DNA of 64,000 bases from Chryseobacterium lactis (GTDB taxonomy: Bacteria > Bacteroidota > Bacteroidia > Flavobacteriales > Weeksellaceae). The position numbers were made by a program, and so were the translations under genes. The DNA lies in contig NZ_CP033924.1 of assembly GCF_003815875.1 (NCBI RefSeq), positions 5,208,001 to 5,272,000 of the forward strand, read 5' to 3'. The notes under the pieces are model-generated. The model was not told where the DNA came from, ran no database searches, and worked only from the letters and a program-made list of their open reading frames with translations. Shown piece after piece: positions 7,750 through 17,693 of this stretch (its first letter is position 1; every line of letters begins with the position of its first letter).

Positions 7750-9402
7750 ATGAAAAAGCTCTATACGGGTGCATTATTCTTATGTGCTACTTCAGTGCTA
7801 TATTCTCAGGACGTAATTTGGCAAAAAGACATCAAATCCTCTACCCAGGATTTCTTAAGCCAGGTGACTACAACTATTGATCAACAATACCTTATTACAG
7901 GAAGTAGTATCCAGTCAAAAAGCCAATCGTCAAATGCCAGCAGCCAGCGGCTCAATAACGGTTATGATTTTCATCTGGTAAAGCTCAACCAACAAGGAGA
8001 ACAGGTTTGGGAAAAGTATTTCTCAGGATCAAACCATGACTATTTATCAGCTACAGTGACCACTCAGGATGGTGGGTTCCTGCTTGCCGGAACTTCTTAT
8101 TCAGGAAAGGGACTCGATAAAAAAGAGGATTCGAAAGGAGGATCTGATATCTGGCTGATCAGAATCAATGAGTTTGGTGATGAACTGTGGCAAAAAACGT
8201 TGGGAAGCTCTTCGGATGAAGAGGCCCGGGCAGTTATTCAAACCACGGATTTGGGATTTTTTATTGCCGGATCCTTCGTCTCCGCTCAGGATTCTAAATT
8301 GAAAGGGTATGGTTCAAAAGATGTTTTGGTTACCAGGCTTGACAAAGACGGGAAAGAACTTTCTCAGCTTATTTTAGGAGGAAGAGGTTTAGACGAAGTG
8401 GAAAAAATGATTCCTACTAAAGACGGAGGAGCTTTACTGGGAATTTATTCCCGAAGCACTGCTATTAGCAATCAGCAATCAGTAATGAGTAATAAAGAGC
8501 AGTCTGGTACAAAATCGACCTCAATAGCTACCAGCCATATGCCAAAAGCCAGCGGCAATTTTGGTGAAGGTGACTATTGGATCGTAAAACTGGATAAAAA
8601 CGGTAAAGTTGAATGGGAAAAGAACTTTGGTGGCAAAGGTGATGATCACATCAGAACTTTAGCCTTAACATCAAACGGTTTCATTATCGGTGGAGAATCC
8701 AGATCGGAAAGATCGGGAAATAAATCAGTAGGTATTGAAGATGGAACCGATCTGTGGTTAATCTCTTTGAATGAAAGAGGTGATGAGCAATGGCAGAAAT
8801 CTTACAATTTTGGAAAAAGAGATATTCTAATGGGAATGAACGTTATTCATTCGTCTGATGATCAATCTTCAAAAGGAATTTTGTTGGGTGGTTACACTCA
8901 GGCGGAAGGAAGCCCTTCGTCTACGCTTAAGATAGAAAAAGATGATGAAACGTTTTGGATGCTTTACCTGGATGGAAACGGCAATGAGCAGTGGAGAAAG
9001 CATGTGAGCGGAGAATCGAGACAAAAAGAAGAAAGACTTTCGGACCTGAAATTAAACAAAGATGGTTCGATTATATTAGCCGGAACGAGTGCCAAAGAAT
9101 TAGGAAAAGAAAACTGGAAGATTATAAAACTGGGCGACAAACAAGTTGACCAGCTGATCCCGAAATATGACATCAAGATTTATCCAAATCCTGTTTCGGA
9201 TTATGCGTATGTAGAAATCAGTTTTGATTTTAAAGAAGCGGATATTTTATTGTATGACATGAGTGGGAGACAGCTTCAGAGCTTGAAAACAAAGAATAAG
9301 GTGACTAAGATTAATACGCAGGCTTTGGTGCAGGGAGCTTATCTGGTGGTGATAAAAACGGATAGTGATAAAACGGCGAATGCTAAGCTGATTAAAAAAT
9401 AA
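7750..9402 (+). CDS. Secreted repeat protein with type IX (type A) C-terminal sorting domain
   Basis: The 550-residue protein has a signal peptide (ending SVLYSQD) and about five repeats of a 'GG.D.WL.KLN..G...WQK.FGG...D' pattern: SDIWLIRINEFGDELWQKTL, GDYWIVKLDKNGKVEWEKNF, TDLWLISLNERGDEQWQKSY. Such repeats build secreted beta-propeller-like proteins. The last 75 residues (IYPNPVSDYAYVEISFDFKE, then KLIKK) are a type A T9SS sorting domain, so the protein is probably exported by the PorU/PorV system encoded at 25.9-31.0 kb. It is the first gene of a tight operon with two Rhs-like genes (6-nt and 4-nt gaps). Confidence 0.85.
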   Translation: MKKLYTGALFLCATSVLYSQDVIWQKDIKSSTQDFLSQVTTTIDQQYLITGSSIQSKSQSSNASSQRLNNGYDFHLVKLNQQGEQVWEKYFSGSNHDYLSATVTTQDGGFLLAGTSYSGKGLDKKEDSKGGSDIWLIRINEFGDELWQKTLGSSSDEEARAVIQTTDLGFFIAGSFVSAQDSKLKGYGSKDVLVTRLDKDGKELSQLILGGRGLDEVEKMIPTKDGGALLGIYSRSTAISNQQSVMSNKEQSGTKSTSIATSHMPKASGNFGEGDYWIVKLDKNGKVEWEKNFGGKGDDHIRTLALTSNGFIIGGESRSERSGNKSVGIEDGTDLWLISLNERGDEQWQKSYNFGKRDILMGMNVIHSSDDQSSKGILLGGYTQAEGSPSSTLKIEKDDETFWMLYLDGNGNEQWRKHVSGESRQKEERLSDLKLNKDGSIILAGTSAKELGKENWKIIKLGDKQVDQLIPKYDIKIYPNPVSDYAYVEISFDFKEADILLYDMSGRQLQSLKTKNKVTKINTQALVQGAYLVVIKTDSDKTANAKLIKK

Positions 9403-9408
9403 ATAACA

Positions 9409-12252
9409 ATGAGAATATTAAATAAAATAGTATGGGTGGGAATTACCATTGCCACCACTTTATTATATGGGCAAGCAAGCGAAATTAGTTTTGGGGATTT
9501 CCCTAAACCGGTGCCTTCCGTTTCATCCTTATCCACCTATGTCAATTCTCCAATGTCTAATGCATCAGGAATTCCCGGTATTTCTATTCCGTTATTACAG
9601 TTACCAACATACAATGGAGATGTCAACCTGAGCATAGGACTTTCCTATAATCCAATGAATGTTTCCGAATATGAACCAGCCAGCCAAACAGGAACTGGAT
9701 GGTCTTTATTTGCAGGGAGTGTTATTTCCAGAAGTATTGTTGCGGGGATTGATGAAGCATATGATGACGTAAATTATTCTAAGTATATAAAGAATACATT
9801 TGATGATATTTATTATTATAATCTTCCCGGAATATCAGGAAAGTTCCGGTTTAAAAGAAATATTGACAATAATACTTTTGAATTAATCAATCTTACTTCA
9901 AATAAAGTTAAGATAACATATATCGCTGAAAACAATACTGCAACTCTTATTGTACAATCATTTACCATTATTGATGAAAAAGGGATACAATATATTTTTA
10001 ATGATTTTAGCAGAAGTAATAAGAATCAGGATGACTTTACCCTTGGTGGTAAAGTATACAAATCCGCATTTTATTTAACGCAAATAAAGGATTCCAATAA
10101 TGGTGAAGTTGCTAATTTTTCCTACCAAAAAGATACCAGGTATAAAACAGGAAGCTCAACAATCTCCTACGAAATCTGTAAGCTAAAGACCATCTCCTCT
10201 CCAGGAGTAGGGAAACTCGAAATTAGTTATGTGTATGATCCTAGTATGGAGAGAACGATGAATGATCCCTATCAGGTGGATAAGATAACGCTAAAGGATA
10301 ATTACAGCCATCTGATTTCAGGTTACAGCTTTGAGTATTCATTATTAAGTTATGCTTATTCTCATGGCGATCCGTTTATGAATGGAACATCTAAAAGGTC
10401 CCTTAAAAAAGTTAAAAAGCTTGATAAAAATTCCATTGTTACAGAAACCACGGAATTTGAATATGCAGATGTTCCTGTTCCGACGCCACCTCTTTCGGGT
10501 ATAGATTTAAACAGTTTATGTTACAATTATTCCACTTATGTCAGACCTCAAAATATAGGAATCCTCAAAAGAATCATTAATCCTTCAGGTGGAGTTGTTG
10601 AATATAATTTTGAGCCTCATCAAGTTTATTTTGATCACTCCAGCAGTACTTATCTGGATACAATTCTGTATGGGGATCGCTATAGTGATCCTGAAGTTCA
10701 ATACCTGGATTCAGTTCTTGATATTGTATACAATACCAAACAATCTACCAGCTATAATTTTACCGTTACAGGTCCTAAAACAAGAAAAATATTTATAGCC
10801 TTTGGAACAGATGTATTATTTCCTCCGCCCTTATATTGGGATACCAATACGCCAACTTATGTAGACTATTTTATACAAGGTGCAGGTGGGCAAATTTATG
10901 GAGCTACATGCGGACCTAATACGTTCACAAGAGAGTTTGACCTTTCGCCCGGAACCTACACCCTCCAGATAACAGGTTCCGGAGGCAGAGGAATGGCTAA
11001 TATTATGAAATTGGAACATCTTCCCCTGCCTTTTAAAGATATCGCTTACGGAGCAGGTGTAAGAATTGGTAACATCAAGCACTACAAAAGTAGATTAGAG
11101 TCTGTACCGGTAAGTACTATAAAATATGAATACAGTAATTTCACTGATAGTAATTCATCATCCGGATATATGTACTATCCCGAAGTAGATGAACGCGCCG
11201 AATATTACACACTTTATAAAAATGTTAAGGTGAGCAGTTCCCAGGATAACAACGGATATATAAAATATTATTATCAGACTCCGGATGATTTTCCTCAGAT
11301 TCCATATACAGGAGGCGGGGTTAATGATAAATTCTGGCCCTATTATGCTATTACCAATGGCGGGTTATTGGATAAAAAAGAAGTTTATAACGATCAGAAT
11401 AAACTTCTAGTATCTGAAAAGATTGATTATACCTTTGATGTAATTCCTGGTGCTGCAGATTATTTAATTCGTAGTGGGGTCTATTCAAAATTGGGATGGT
11501 TAAAAAAAGCAGTAAATACTTCGACATCTTATTTTGAAAATGGAAAAACCTTAACGGATAACTCTGAAACAGAATATACAAGCTTTAATTTTCAACCTAA
11601 AATAACGAGAAAAAATATTGAGGGAAATATTGAGGAAAAAATATTTACCTATCCTGAAACGGGATATACAAACCTTTCCAATGCGCATATCCTGAATATT
11701 CCGGTTGTTGTTGAGGGAAAATTAAATGGAAATCTGGTCTCCCGTAGTGAGACTCAATATAATAATTCTTCTTCTACCAGGCCGACTTCCATTATCTCTT
11801 CTAATATTGGAAATACAGCAGTAAAAACAGCTACGATAGACCTGTATGATGAAAAAGGAAACATCCTTCAGTATACAGGCGCTGATGGTATGGTGACAGC
11901 AACAGTATTTGGCTATAATAAAAAACTTCCTATTGCGAAGATAGAAGGAGCAACGTATGCCCAGGTATCAAGTTTAATGGCAACTATTGTAAATGCTTCT
12001 GATTCAGATGCTGCGGATCCTTCTAAGGAATCAGAGCTTCTGGCTGCGTTGGATGATTTTAGAAACAATAGCCAATTAAAAGACTTTCAGATCACTACAT
12101 ATACTTATGATCCTCTAATTGGGGCAACTACAGTCACTCCAACAACCGGGATACGGGAAATTTATAAATATGATTCCCAAAATAGGCTTATACAGATCCT
12201 AGATATGAAAGGAATGATTTTAAAAGAATACAAATACAACTATAAAAATTAA
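9409..12252 (+). CDS. Secreted Rhs/YD-type protein, first half (no core, no toxin tip)
   Basis: The 947-residue product has an N-terminal hydrophobic signal (IVWVGITIATTLLYGQASEI). Its N-terminal third resembles the SpvB/TcB-like start of insecticidal-toxin and Rhs proteins: GIPGISIPLLQLPTYNGDVN, LSIGLSYNPM and GTGWSLFAGSVISR. The C-terminal quarter has YD-type repeats (LYDEKGNILQYTGADGMVT, YKYDSQNRLIQILDMKGMIL) and stops after YKYNYKN, with no Rhs core. The next Rhs gene begins 4 nt later, so the Rhs shell may be built from two polypeptides. Alternatively it is an accessory secreted protein. The role is inference. Confidence 0.75.
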   Translation: MRILNKIVWVGITIATTLLYGQASEISFGDFPKPVPSVSSLSTYVNSPMSNASGIPGISIPLLQLPTYNGDVNLSIGLSYNPMNVSEYEPASQTGTGWSLFAGSVISRSIVAGIDEAYDDVNYSKYIKNTFDDIYYYNLPGISGKFRFKRNIDNNTFELINLTSNKVKITYIAENNTATLIVQSFTIIDEKGIQYIFNDFSRSNKNQDDFTLGGKVYKSAFYLTQIKDSNNGEVANFSYQKDTRYKTGSSTISYEICKLKTISSPGVGKLEISYVYDPSMERTMNDPYQVDKITLKDNYSHLISGYSFEYSLLSYAYSHGDPFMNGTSKRSLKKVKKLDKNSIVTETTEFEYADVPVPTPPLSGIDLNSLCYNYSTYVRPQNIGILKRIINPSGGVVEYNFEPHQVYFDHSSSTYLDTILYGDRYSDPEVQYLDSVLDIVYNTKQSTSYNFTVTGPKTRKIFIAFGTDVLFPPPLYWDTNTPTYVDYFIQGAGGQIYGATCGPNTFTREFDLSPGTYTLQITGSGGRGMANIMKLEHLPLPFKDIAYGAGVRIGNIKHYKSRLESVPVSTIKYEYSNFTDSNSSSGYMYYPEVDERAEYYTLYKNVKVSSSQDNNGYIKYYYQTPDDFPQIPYTGGGVNDKFWPYYAITNGGLLDKKEVYNDQNKLLVSEKIDYTFDVIPGAADYLIRSGVYSKLGWLKKAVNTSTSYFENGKTLTDNSETEYTSFNFQPKITRKNIEGNIEEKIFTYPETGYTNLSNAHILNIPVVVEGKLNGNLVSRSETQYNNSSSTRPTSIISSNIGNTAVKTATIDLYDEKGNILQYTGADGMVTATVFGYNKKLPIAKIEGATYAQVSSLMATIVNASDSDAADPSKESELLAALDDFRNNSQLKDFQITTYTYDPLIGATTVTPTTGIREIYKYDSQNRLIQILDMKGMILKEYKYNYKN

Positions 12253-12256
12253 GCAG

Positions 12257-15200
12257 ATGAAGAAAATAATAATATCGTCACTGTTATTTGTAACCAGTAT
12301 TTTTCAGGCACAGACTAACACCGAAAATTATATACAGAACCGGGTTTATCTTGAGCCTACCGCGACAACGAATACTTCAATAAAACAGGTTCAGACCGTT
12401 ACATATTTTGATGGTCTTGGACGCTCCATGCAGGAGGTGGCTGTAAAAGCCTCACCCACAGGGAAGGATATAGTCTCCTTTTTTGAATATGATGATTTAG
12501 GAAGACGTACTAAGGATTACTTTCCGATACCACAAAAAGGAACGCAGTCCGGAAATATTTATCCCACCCATTTGAACAACAAAACAGATGTATACGGTTC
12601 CGAAAAAATCTACTCTGAAAATGTAGTTGAAAACTCACCTTTAAAGAGAATTCAACAGCAACTACTTCCCGGAAATGATTGGAGTGCAAAATCAACTGCT
12701 TTTGGATATGATGTCAATACAGCCGGGGAGGTTAAAAAATATAATATTTCAACGAGTTGGACAGAAGGCCGAACGGAAAGCAGCTTATCTCAATCCGGAA
12801 ACTATTCTCCGGGAACCCTGTATAAAAGCTCTATAGTTGATGAAGATGGAAATAAATCTGAAGTATTTAAGGATAAAAAAGGCCAGACCATATTGGTAAG
12901 GAAAAATACAGGAACAGAAAGTATTGATACTTACTATATATACAATGAATATGGGCAACTCGTATATACACTCCCTCCATTAGCTGTTCAGGCAGCTATA
13001 AACACCTCAACGCTGGACAATCTGTGCTATCAATACCGCTATGATAACTGGGGAAGGTTGGTAGAAAAAAAGCTACCCGGTAAAGACTGGGAGTATATGG
13101 TGTATGATAAACAGAACCGATTGGTGGCAACTCAGGATGCTAATCTGAAAGAAAAAGGACAATGGCTGTATACCAAATATGATAAATTTGGAAGAATTGC
13201 TTATACAGGGATAAATACCGGAGGAACAAGATCACAAGAGCAAACTGAAGCTAATACTTTTGGTAGTAATAATGTAGACCGGGGAAACTCTGTATTTTTT
13301 AACAGACAGGGTATGGATGTCTATTATGGTAGTTCTGACCTTACCTATCCTAAGTCTCCCACCTGGGTTACGCTGTTATCCTTAAACTATTATGATACCT
13401 ATCCCGGATATAGCTTTTCGCCTGTGGTTCCTCAATCTATACAAGGCGAAGAAGTTCTCAAGGACACTCCAAAGAATGGGATGAGTACCAAGGGCCTTCC
13501 TGTGATCAGCCTGACCAAAAACATTGAGGATGATAACTGGACAAAAAGTTATATTTACTATGATTTTAAAGGCCGGGTTATAGGTGGACATTCCACTAAC
13601 CATCTGGGTGGCTATACCAGGACGGAAACAGCCCTGGATTTTGCCGGCATGGCAAAGCAAAGCAAAACCTACCATAAAAGACTGGAATCTGATGTTGAAA
13701 AAGTAATCACCCAGACTTTTACCTACGATGCCCAAAACAGATTACTGCTTCACAAGCATCAGGTGGATAACAATCCTGAGGAAATTCTGTCTCAGAATGA
13801 GTACAATGAGCTTTCTCAGCTAAAAAATAAAAAAGTAGGTGGTACCAATATCACTCAGCCATTGCAGAGCATTGATTATACCTATAATATCAGAGGCTGG
13901 CTGACAAAAATCAATGATCCTTCTGATCTGAATGGAAAATTGTTCGGCTATGCAATAAAGTATGCCAGTCCTGTTAATCCTAATGTCGCTCCTGGTAAAT
14001 TCAATGGGACTATTACAGAAGTGGATTGGAAAAATGCATCAGAAGATGTGTTAAAACGATATGATTACTCCTATGATACTACAGGAAGGTTACAGAATGC
14101 CATTTATTCAGAACCTAATTCAGCAAATCCATTTAATAATTACTATAACGAAAACCTTACCTATGATCTGAATGGAAATATCAAAACCCTTAAAAGAAAT
14201 GCTTTTCCGGTAACCGGTAATACCGCTACACTGGTAGATGATCTGGTATACCAATATACAGGTAACCGATTGGATAAGGTTTTGGAAAATGCATTAAATG
14301 ATACAGGCTATGAAGGAGGAAACAATCCTGTTTCCTATGATCTGAATGGCAATATGACCAATATGCTGGATAAGAATATTCAGTCTATTGCCTATAATTA
14401 CCTGAATTTATCCAATGAATTCTGGATAAAACAGACCAATTCAACCGGTCAGTTTACAACAACCTCTATCAGCTACCTGTATAGTGCCGATGGAGAAAAG
14501 CTTCGAAAGACTTATTTTAGTTCTCCTCCAAGAGGTTCGGGGACAACCCGAATGACGGATTACCTGGATGGCTTCCAATATAATTATGTGGATAAAGGAA
14601 GTGTTTGTCTAACCTGTAGAACAGAATCTGCTTATGAAGAACAGGCCTATAAGGCTGGTCTGGGACCTGTAATACCCGGTATTCCTACCTGGAAATTAGA
14701 TTTTGTATCTACAGCGCAAGGCTTTTACAGTTTCACAGAAAACCGTTATATTTACCAGTACAACGACCACCTTGGAAATACCAGGGTAAGTTTTGCAAAA
14801 AACAGCGCAGGAGCTCCTGAAATTACCGATACCAATAACTATTATCCGTTTGGATTAAATCATACCGGAGGAAACGGAATTAACAATTCTAAGTTTGGTG
14901 GACTTTATTCCTATAAGTACAATGGGAAGGAGCTTCAGGAAACCGGGCTCTTTGATTATGGATGGAGGCAATATATGCCTGATCTTGGAAGATGGAATGG
15001 CTTAGATCAACTGGCGGAAAGTTATCATTCTACATCGCCCTATGCTTATGTAGCAAATAATCCTGTTTCCCTAACTGATCCTGATGGGAGGTGGATAGAT
15101 GATTCAGGGCATATTGTCGATACTTCCGGACAGACTTATGGTTTTCTGGGATCATCTACTAAACCCAAACAAGCTACCAACTATTTAGGTACAGGACTGG

Positions 15201-16030
15201 GAGAAGGTGGTGGCAGTAATTATACTCCATTTGGACAGACTCAGGCATATGCAGATATAATGACTGCATTTGGAAATGGGAAAACAGGAGACGCAACAAT
15301 TCAAAATGGATCTCTAAGCTGGCGGACAAGCAATGGTAGTGATGGAGTAATTGAGCTTCCTGAGGTTGTATTGTCTGGAACCAGTAGTCTTCTTTTTGGA
15401 TTGCAACTGCGTAATCATGTAAATGCCTACATGAAGGAATGGAATGCCCAAAGTAATCTTGATTGGAAAAGAAGGACTTGTGGACATTGTTTTGATGGTC
15501 CTATAAAATATATGGGAGGACCTGGTGATCCTTTTGGTTTTTTTGAGGGAATAGGAATGGCGATTTCAGGTTCGGATAATTCCGGGATGAAACTTGCGGC
15601 ATTACCACTGTTAGTTTTGACAAAGAATGGTGATGATGCTTTAAAACTATTAGCTGTAGAAAAAAGTATTCTTAAAGAGGAAGCAAAAGCAATTTCAAAA
15701 AATGCAGTAGCTAAAAATGGAACATTAAATGCCGGACCTTTCGCAGGTGAAGGGCTTGTAGCAAAAAATGGAAAAAGTAGAAATTTTACTGTTGATGAAA
15801 GAAAAATTATTAATGAACAGGGATATAGTTTGGGTTGCCACACATGTGGACAAACAAGTCCAGGGACTAAATCAGGTAATTTTATTTTAGATCATCAACC
15901 TGCAAATGCTTTAATCCCAAGTGGATGGCCTCAAACCTTTTACCCTCATTGTAGGTTTTGCAGCTCAAGTCAAGGTGGGATTATTGGAGGAATGAAAAAA
16001 CAAGGTATTTTACCAAAGATAAGTAATTAA
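12257..16030 (+). CDS. Rhs repeat protein with Rhs core and HNH-like C-terminal toxin tip
   Basis: The 1257-residue protein starts with a signal peptide (IISSLLFVTSIFQAQ) and a DUF6443-like N-terminal domain (VQTVTYFDGLGRSMQEVAVK). YD repeats fill residues about 60-820 (YTYNIRGWLTKINDP, LTYDLNGNIKTLKRN). The Rhs core (about 830-945) holds DHLGNTRVSF, YKYNGKELQETGLFDYGWRQ, MPDLGRWNGLDQLAE and ends NNPVSLTDPDGRW. A conserved linker runs to about residue 1029, after which the tip is unique. The tip ends with CHTCG, FILDHQPANAL and YPHCRFC: a CxxC...DH...HCxxC pattern like zinc-stabilised HNH nucleases. The tip is the probable effector and the gene at 16044 its immunity protein. The nuclease assignment is inference. 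Confidence 0.85.
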   Translation: MKKIIISSLLFVTSIFQAQTNTENYIQNRVYLEPTATTNTSIKQVQTVTYFDGLGRSMQEVAVKASPTGKDIVSFFEYDDLGRRTKDYFPIPQKGTQSGNIYPTHLNNKTDVYGSEKIYSENVVENSPLKRIQQQLLPGNDWSAKSTAFGYDVNTAGEVKKYNISTSWTEGRTESSLSQSGNYSPGTLYKSSIVDEDGNKSEVFKDKKGQTILVRKNTGTESIDTYYIYNEYGQLVYTLPPLAVQAAINTSTLDNLCYQYRYDNWGRLVEKKLPGKDWEYMVYDKQNRLVATQDANLKEKGQWLYTKYDKFGRIAYTGINTGGTRSQEQTEANTFGSNNVDRGNSVFFNRQGMDVYYGSSDLTYPKSPTWVTLLSLNYYDTYPGYSFSPVVPQSIQGEEVLKDTPKNGMSTKGLPVISLTKNIEDDNWTKSYIYYDFKGRVIGGHSTNHLGGYTRTETALDFAGMAKQSKTYHKRLESDVEKVITQTFTYDAQNRLLLHKHQVDNNPEEILSQNEYNELSQLKNKKVGGTNITQPLQSIDYTYNIRGWLTKINDPSDLNGKLFGYAIKYASPVNPNVAPGKFNGTITEVDWKNASEDVLKRYDYSYDTTGRLQNAIYSEPNSANPFNNYYNENLTYDLNGNIKTLKRNAFPVTGNTATLVDDLVYQYTGNRLDKVLENALNDTGYEGGNNPVSYDLNGNMTNMLDKNIQSIAYNYLNLSNEFWIKQTNSTGQFTTTSISYLYSADGEKLRKTYFSSPPRGSGTTRMTDYLDGFQYNYVDKGSVCLTCRTESAYEEQAYKAGLGPVIPGIPTWKLDFVSTAQGFYSFTENRYIYQYNDHLGNTRVSFAKNSAGAPEITDTNNYYPFGLNHTGGNGINNSKFGGLYSYKYNGKELQETGLFDYGWRQYMPDLGRWNGLDQLAESYHSTSPYAYVANNPVSLTDPDGRWIDDSGHIVDTSGQTYGFLGSSTKPKQATNYLGTGLGEGGGSNYTPFGQTQAYADIMTAFGNGKTGDATIQNGSLSWRTSNGSDGVIELPEVVLSGTSSLLFGLQLRNHVNAYMKEWNAQSNLDWKRRTCGHCFDGPIKYMGGPGDPFGFFEGIGMAISGSDNSGMKLAALPLLVLTKNGDDALKLLAVEKSILKEEAKAISKNAVAKNGTLNAGPFAGEGLVAKNGKSRNFTVDERKIINEQGYSLGCHTCGQTSPGTKSGNFILDHQPANALIPSGWPQTFYPHCRFCSSSQGGIIGGMKKQGILPKISN
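14743..15342 (+). repeat. Rhs core block, master copy (A)
   Basis: This stretch of the full-length Rhs gene, covering the core and the conserved linker before the tip, is repeated in part at 17111-17693, 18886-19247 and 20151-20320. The segment 14981-15342 has the same length (362 bp) as 18886-19247 and is nearly identical to it except around 15032-15052. Confidence 0.9.
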
Positions 16031-16043
16031 TATAATTACAATT

Positions 16044-16667
16044 ATGATAATATATAAAGAAATTGAAATAAACATAAATGACAATGTTTATATTAAAACC
16101 AAAGGGTTAACGTCTTACATAGGTAAGGAAATAAGAATAATTAAGGGTATCAATGATCAAGATGATTATTTAAGTGTTATAAAATTTATTGTTGATTATA
16201 TTATTGAGAATAGACCAGTAATTTCTGATAAAGAGAATATTGCATATTACTCGTGGCTATTGCAGTTTCGATTAGATGAAAATTTCTATGATATATATGA
16301 AATAAATTCTGATGGAAGTGAATTCAATAAAGGTTGTGATACTGCAATTTTAATTATTAGAAATCAGTCGGAAATATGTGCACATTTTGGATTGCCTACT
16401 CAATTTCCCAATTTCAATCAAATGGTTGTTATTTCTAAAGGAGTTTACGAAGGAAAAGATATAGAGGCGATTAGGTATGAATCACCTGAAAATATGTCAG
16501 GATGGTGGTTAATTACTGATGATTACGATGATAATATCGAATCTTTAACAACGGTTCATTATCATCATGTTGCATTTGCACGTCCTGATATTTTGGGATA
16601 TTTAGCACTACCTTTTGGATATAGATTCTTAATGAAAAATGAAAAAATTAGTGTTTCAAAGGATTAA
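16044..16667 (+). CDS. Probable immunity protein for the Rhs tip at 15.3-16.0 kb
   Basis: A 207-residue cytosolic-type protein with no signal or membrane segment starts 13 nt after the Rhs stop. It is rich in Asp/Glu/Ile and has an aromatic C-terminal part (SGWWLITDDYDDNIESLTTV, YLALPFGYRF). No family was recognised with certainty. Position directly after a tip-bearing Rhs gene, low GC compared with the core, and acidic character suit a cognate immunity protein that binds the nuclease-like tip. The assignment rests on context. Confidence 0.65.
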   Translation: MIIYKEIEININDNVYIKTKGLTSYIGKEIRIIKGINDQDDYLSVIKFIVDYIIENRPVISDKENIAYYSWLLQFRLDENFYDIYEINSDGSEFNKGCDTAILIIRNQSEICAHFGLPTQFPNFNQMVVISKGVYEGKDIEAIRYESPENMSGWWLITDDYDDNIESLTTVHYHHVAFARPDILGYLALPFGYRFLMKNEKISVSKD

Positions 16668-16680
16668 ACTATGATATTAA

Positions 16681-17003
16681 AATGTTATAAAAATCAACTA
16701 TATTGGAGTTTATGACGAATCTTGCCAAATTCGATCCTTCGATAATGAATCTGAAGTAGTTGAAATCTATCTGAAACAACCTTTAAAAATTGATAGTGAA
16801 TTAGTTTTTTTTGAAATTGAAAATACAGAAGGAAATTATGAATACTCTAACAATGTAATTAAATACACAAATTTGTTCGATTTCTATTATTTTTTGGATG
16901 TTATTGAAGAGTCAAACGAAGTAAAAAGCAATCAATGAATGATGAAGATTTAACCAAACTCCCTTATAACTATATAATTAATGATGCTAATAAAGTGAAA
17001 TAA
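16681..17003 (+). pseudogene. Degraded immunity-like gene and fragment
   Basis: A frame without an ATG runs from 16681 to TGA at 16936-16938 (85 codons; NVIKINYIGVYDESCQIRSF near the start, LFDFYYFLDVIEESNE near the end). An ATG at 16671 opens a different frame that reads MILKCYKNQLYWSL and stops, so a one-base shift would join the two. An ATGA overlap at 16935 then opens a 22-codon frame ending at 17003. This looks like the remains of one or two extra immunity genes. No family was recognised. Confidence 0.45.
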
Positions 17004-17071
17004 TGAGAGAGAACGTTTAGAATTGAATGTCATCCTGCTGGAACGAGCGTTTAATTCGTGCTCTTTAAAGA

Positions 17072-17240
17072 AAAGTAAAGACCACTGCATTGCGGTGGTT
17101 TTACTATAATAAACCGTTATATTTACCATTATAAAGACCATTTGGACACACAAGTAAAAGAAAAGCTTTTACGAAGGCTGCGAACGCAGTTCAGTACGGG
17201 TAAGTTTCGCCAGAAACAGCGCAGGAACTCCTGAAATTAC
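17072..17240 (+). repeat. Inter-cassette junction repeat 1 (hairpin plus spliced Rhs core start)
   Basis: This stretch aligns over its length with 20085-20255. Both copies hold an AGTAAA...CCACTGCA hairpin, then GACCATTTGGACA, a ~45-bp insertion absent from the master Rhs gene (AAGCTTTTACGAAGGCTGCG within it), then GTAAGTTTCGCC and the Rhs core. In the reading frame of the core the insertion carries a TAA (17155-17157), so the cassette behind it cannot be read from upstream. Confidence 0.75.
17078..17103 (+). terminator. Hairpin ending the first toxin-immunity module
   Basis: ACCACTGC-att-GCGGTGGT is an 8-bp stem (one G-T pair) followed by TTTTACT. Related hairpins end the later modules at 20091-20121 and 21471-21498, so this is probably a terminator carried with each cassette. 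Confidence 0.6.
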
Positions 17241-17693
17241 CGATACCAATAACTATTACCCATTTGGATTAAATCATACCGGAGGAAACGGAATTAACAA
17301 TTCTAAGTTTGGTGGACTTTATTCCTATAAGTACAATGGGAAGGAGCTTCAGGAAACCGGACTCTTTGATTATGGATGGAGGCAATATATGCCTGATCTT
17401 GGAAGATGGAATGGCTTAGATCAACTGGCGGAAAGTTATTCTTCTTTAAGCCCTTATGCCTATGTAGCAAATAATCCTGTTTCCCTAACTGATCCTGATG
17501 AGAGGTGGATAGATGATTCAGGGCATATTGTTGATACTTCCGGACAGACTTATGGTTTTCTGGGATCATCTACTAAACCCCAACAAGCTACCAACTATTT
17601 AGGTACAGGACTGGGAGAAGGTGGTGGCAGTAATTATACTCCATTTGGACAGACTCAGGCATATTCTGATATAATGACTGCTTTTAAAAATGG
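17111..17693 (+). repeat. Rhs core block, copy B
   Basis: Near-copy of the master core from AAACCGTTATATTTACC onward, with the ~45-bp insertion noted above and with local differences (TCTTCTTTAAGC for the master CATTCTACATCG; GATGAG for GATGGG in the DPDGRW motif, giving DPDERW). Homology ends near 17693, where a new tip begins. Confidence 0.9.

Noticed and set aside
15427-15843. 138-codon open frame on the minus strand inside the Rhs tip
   Set aside because: Shadow of the plus-strand coding sequence; no signal, no promoter and no recognisable protein features.
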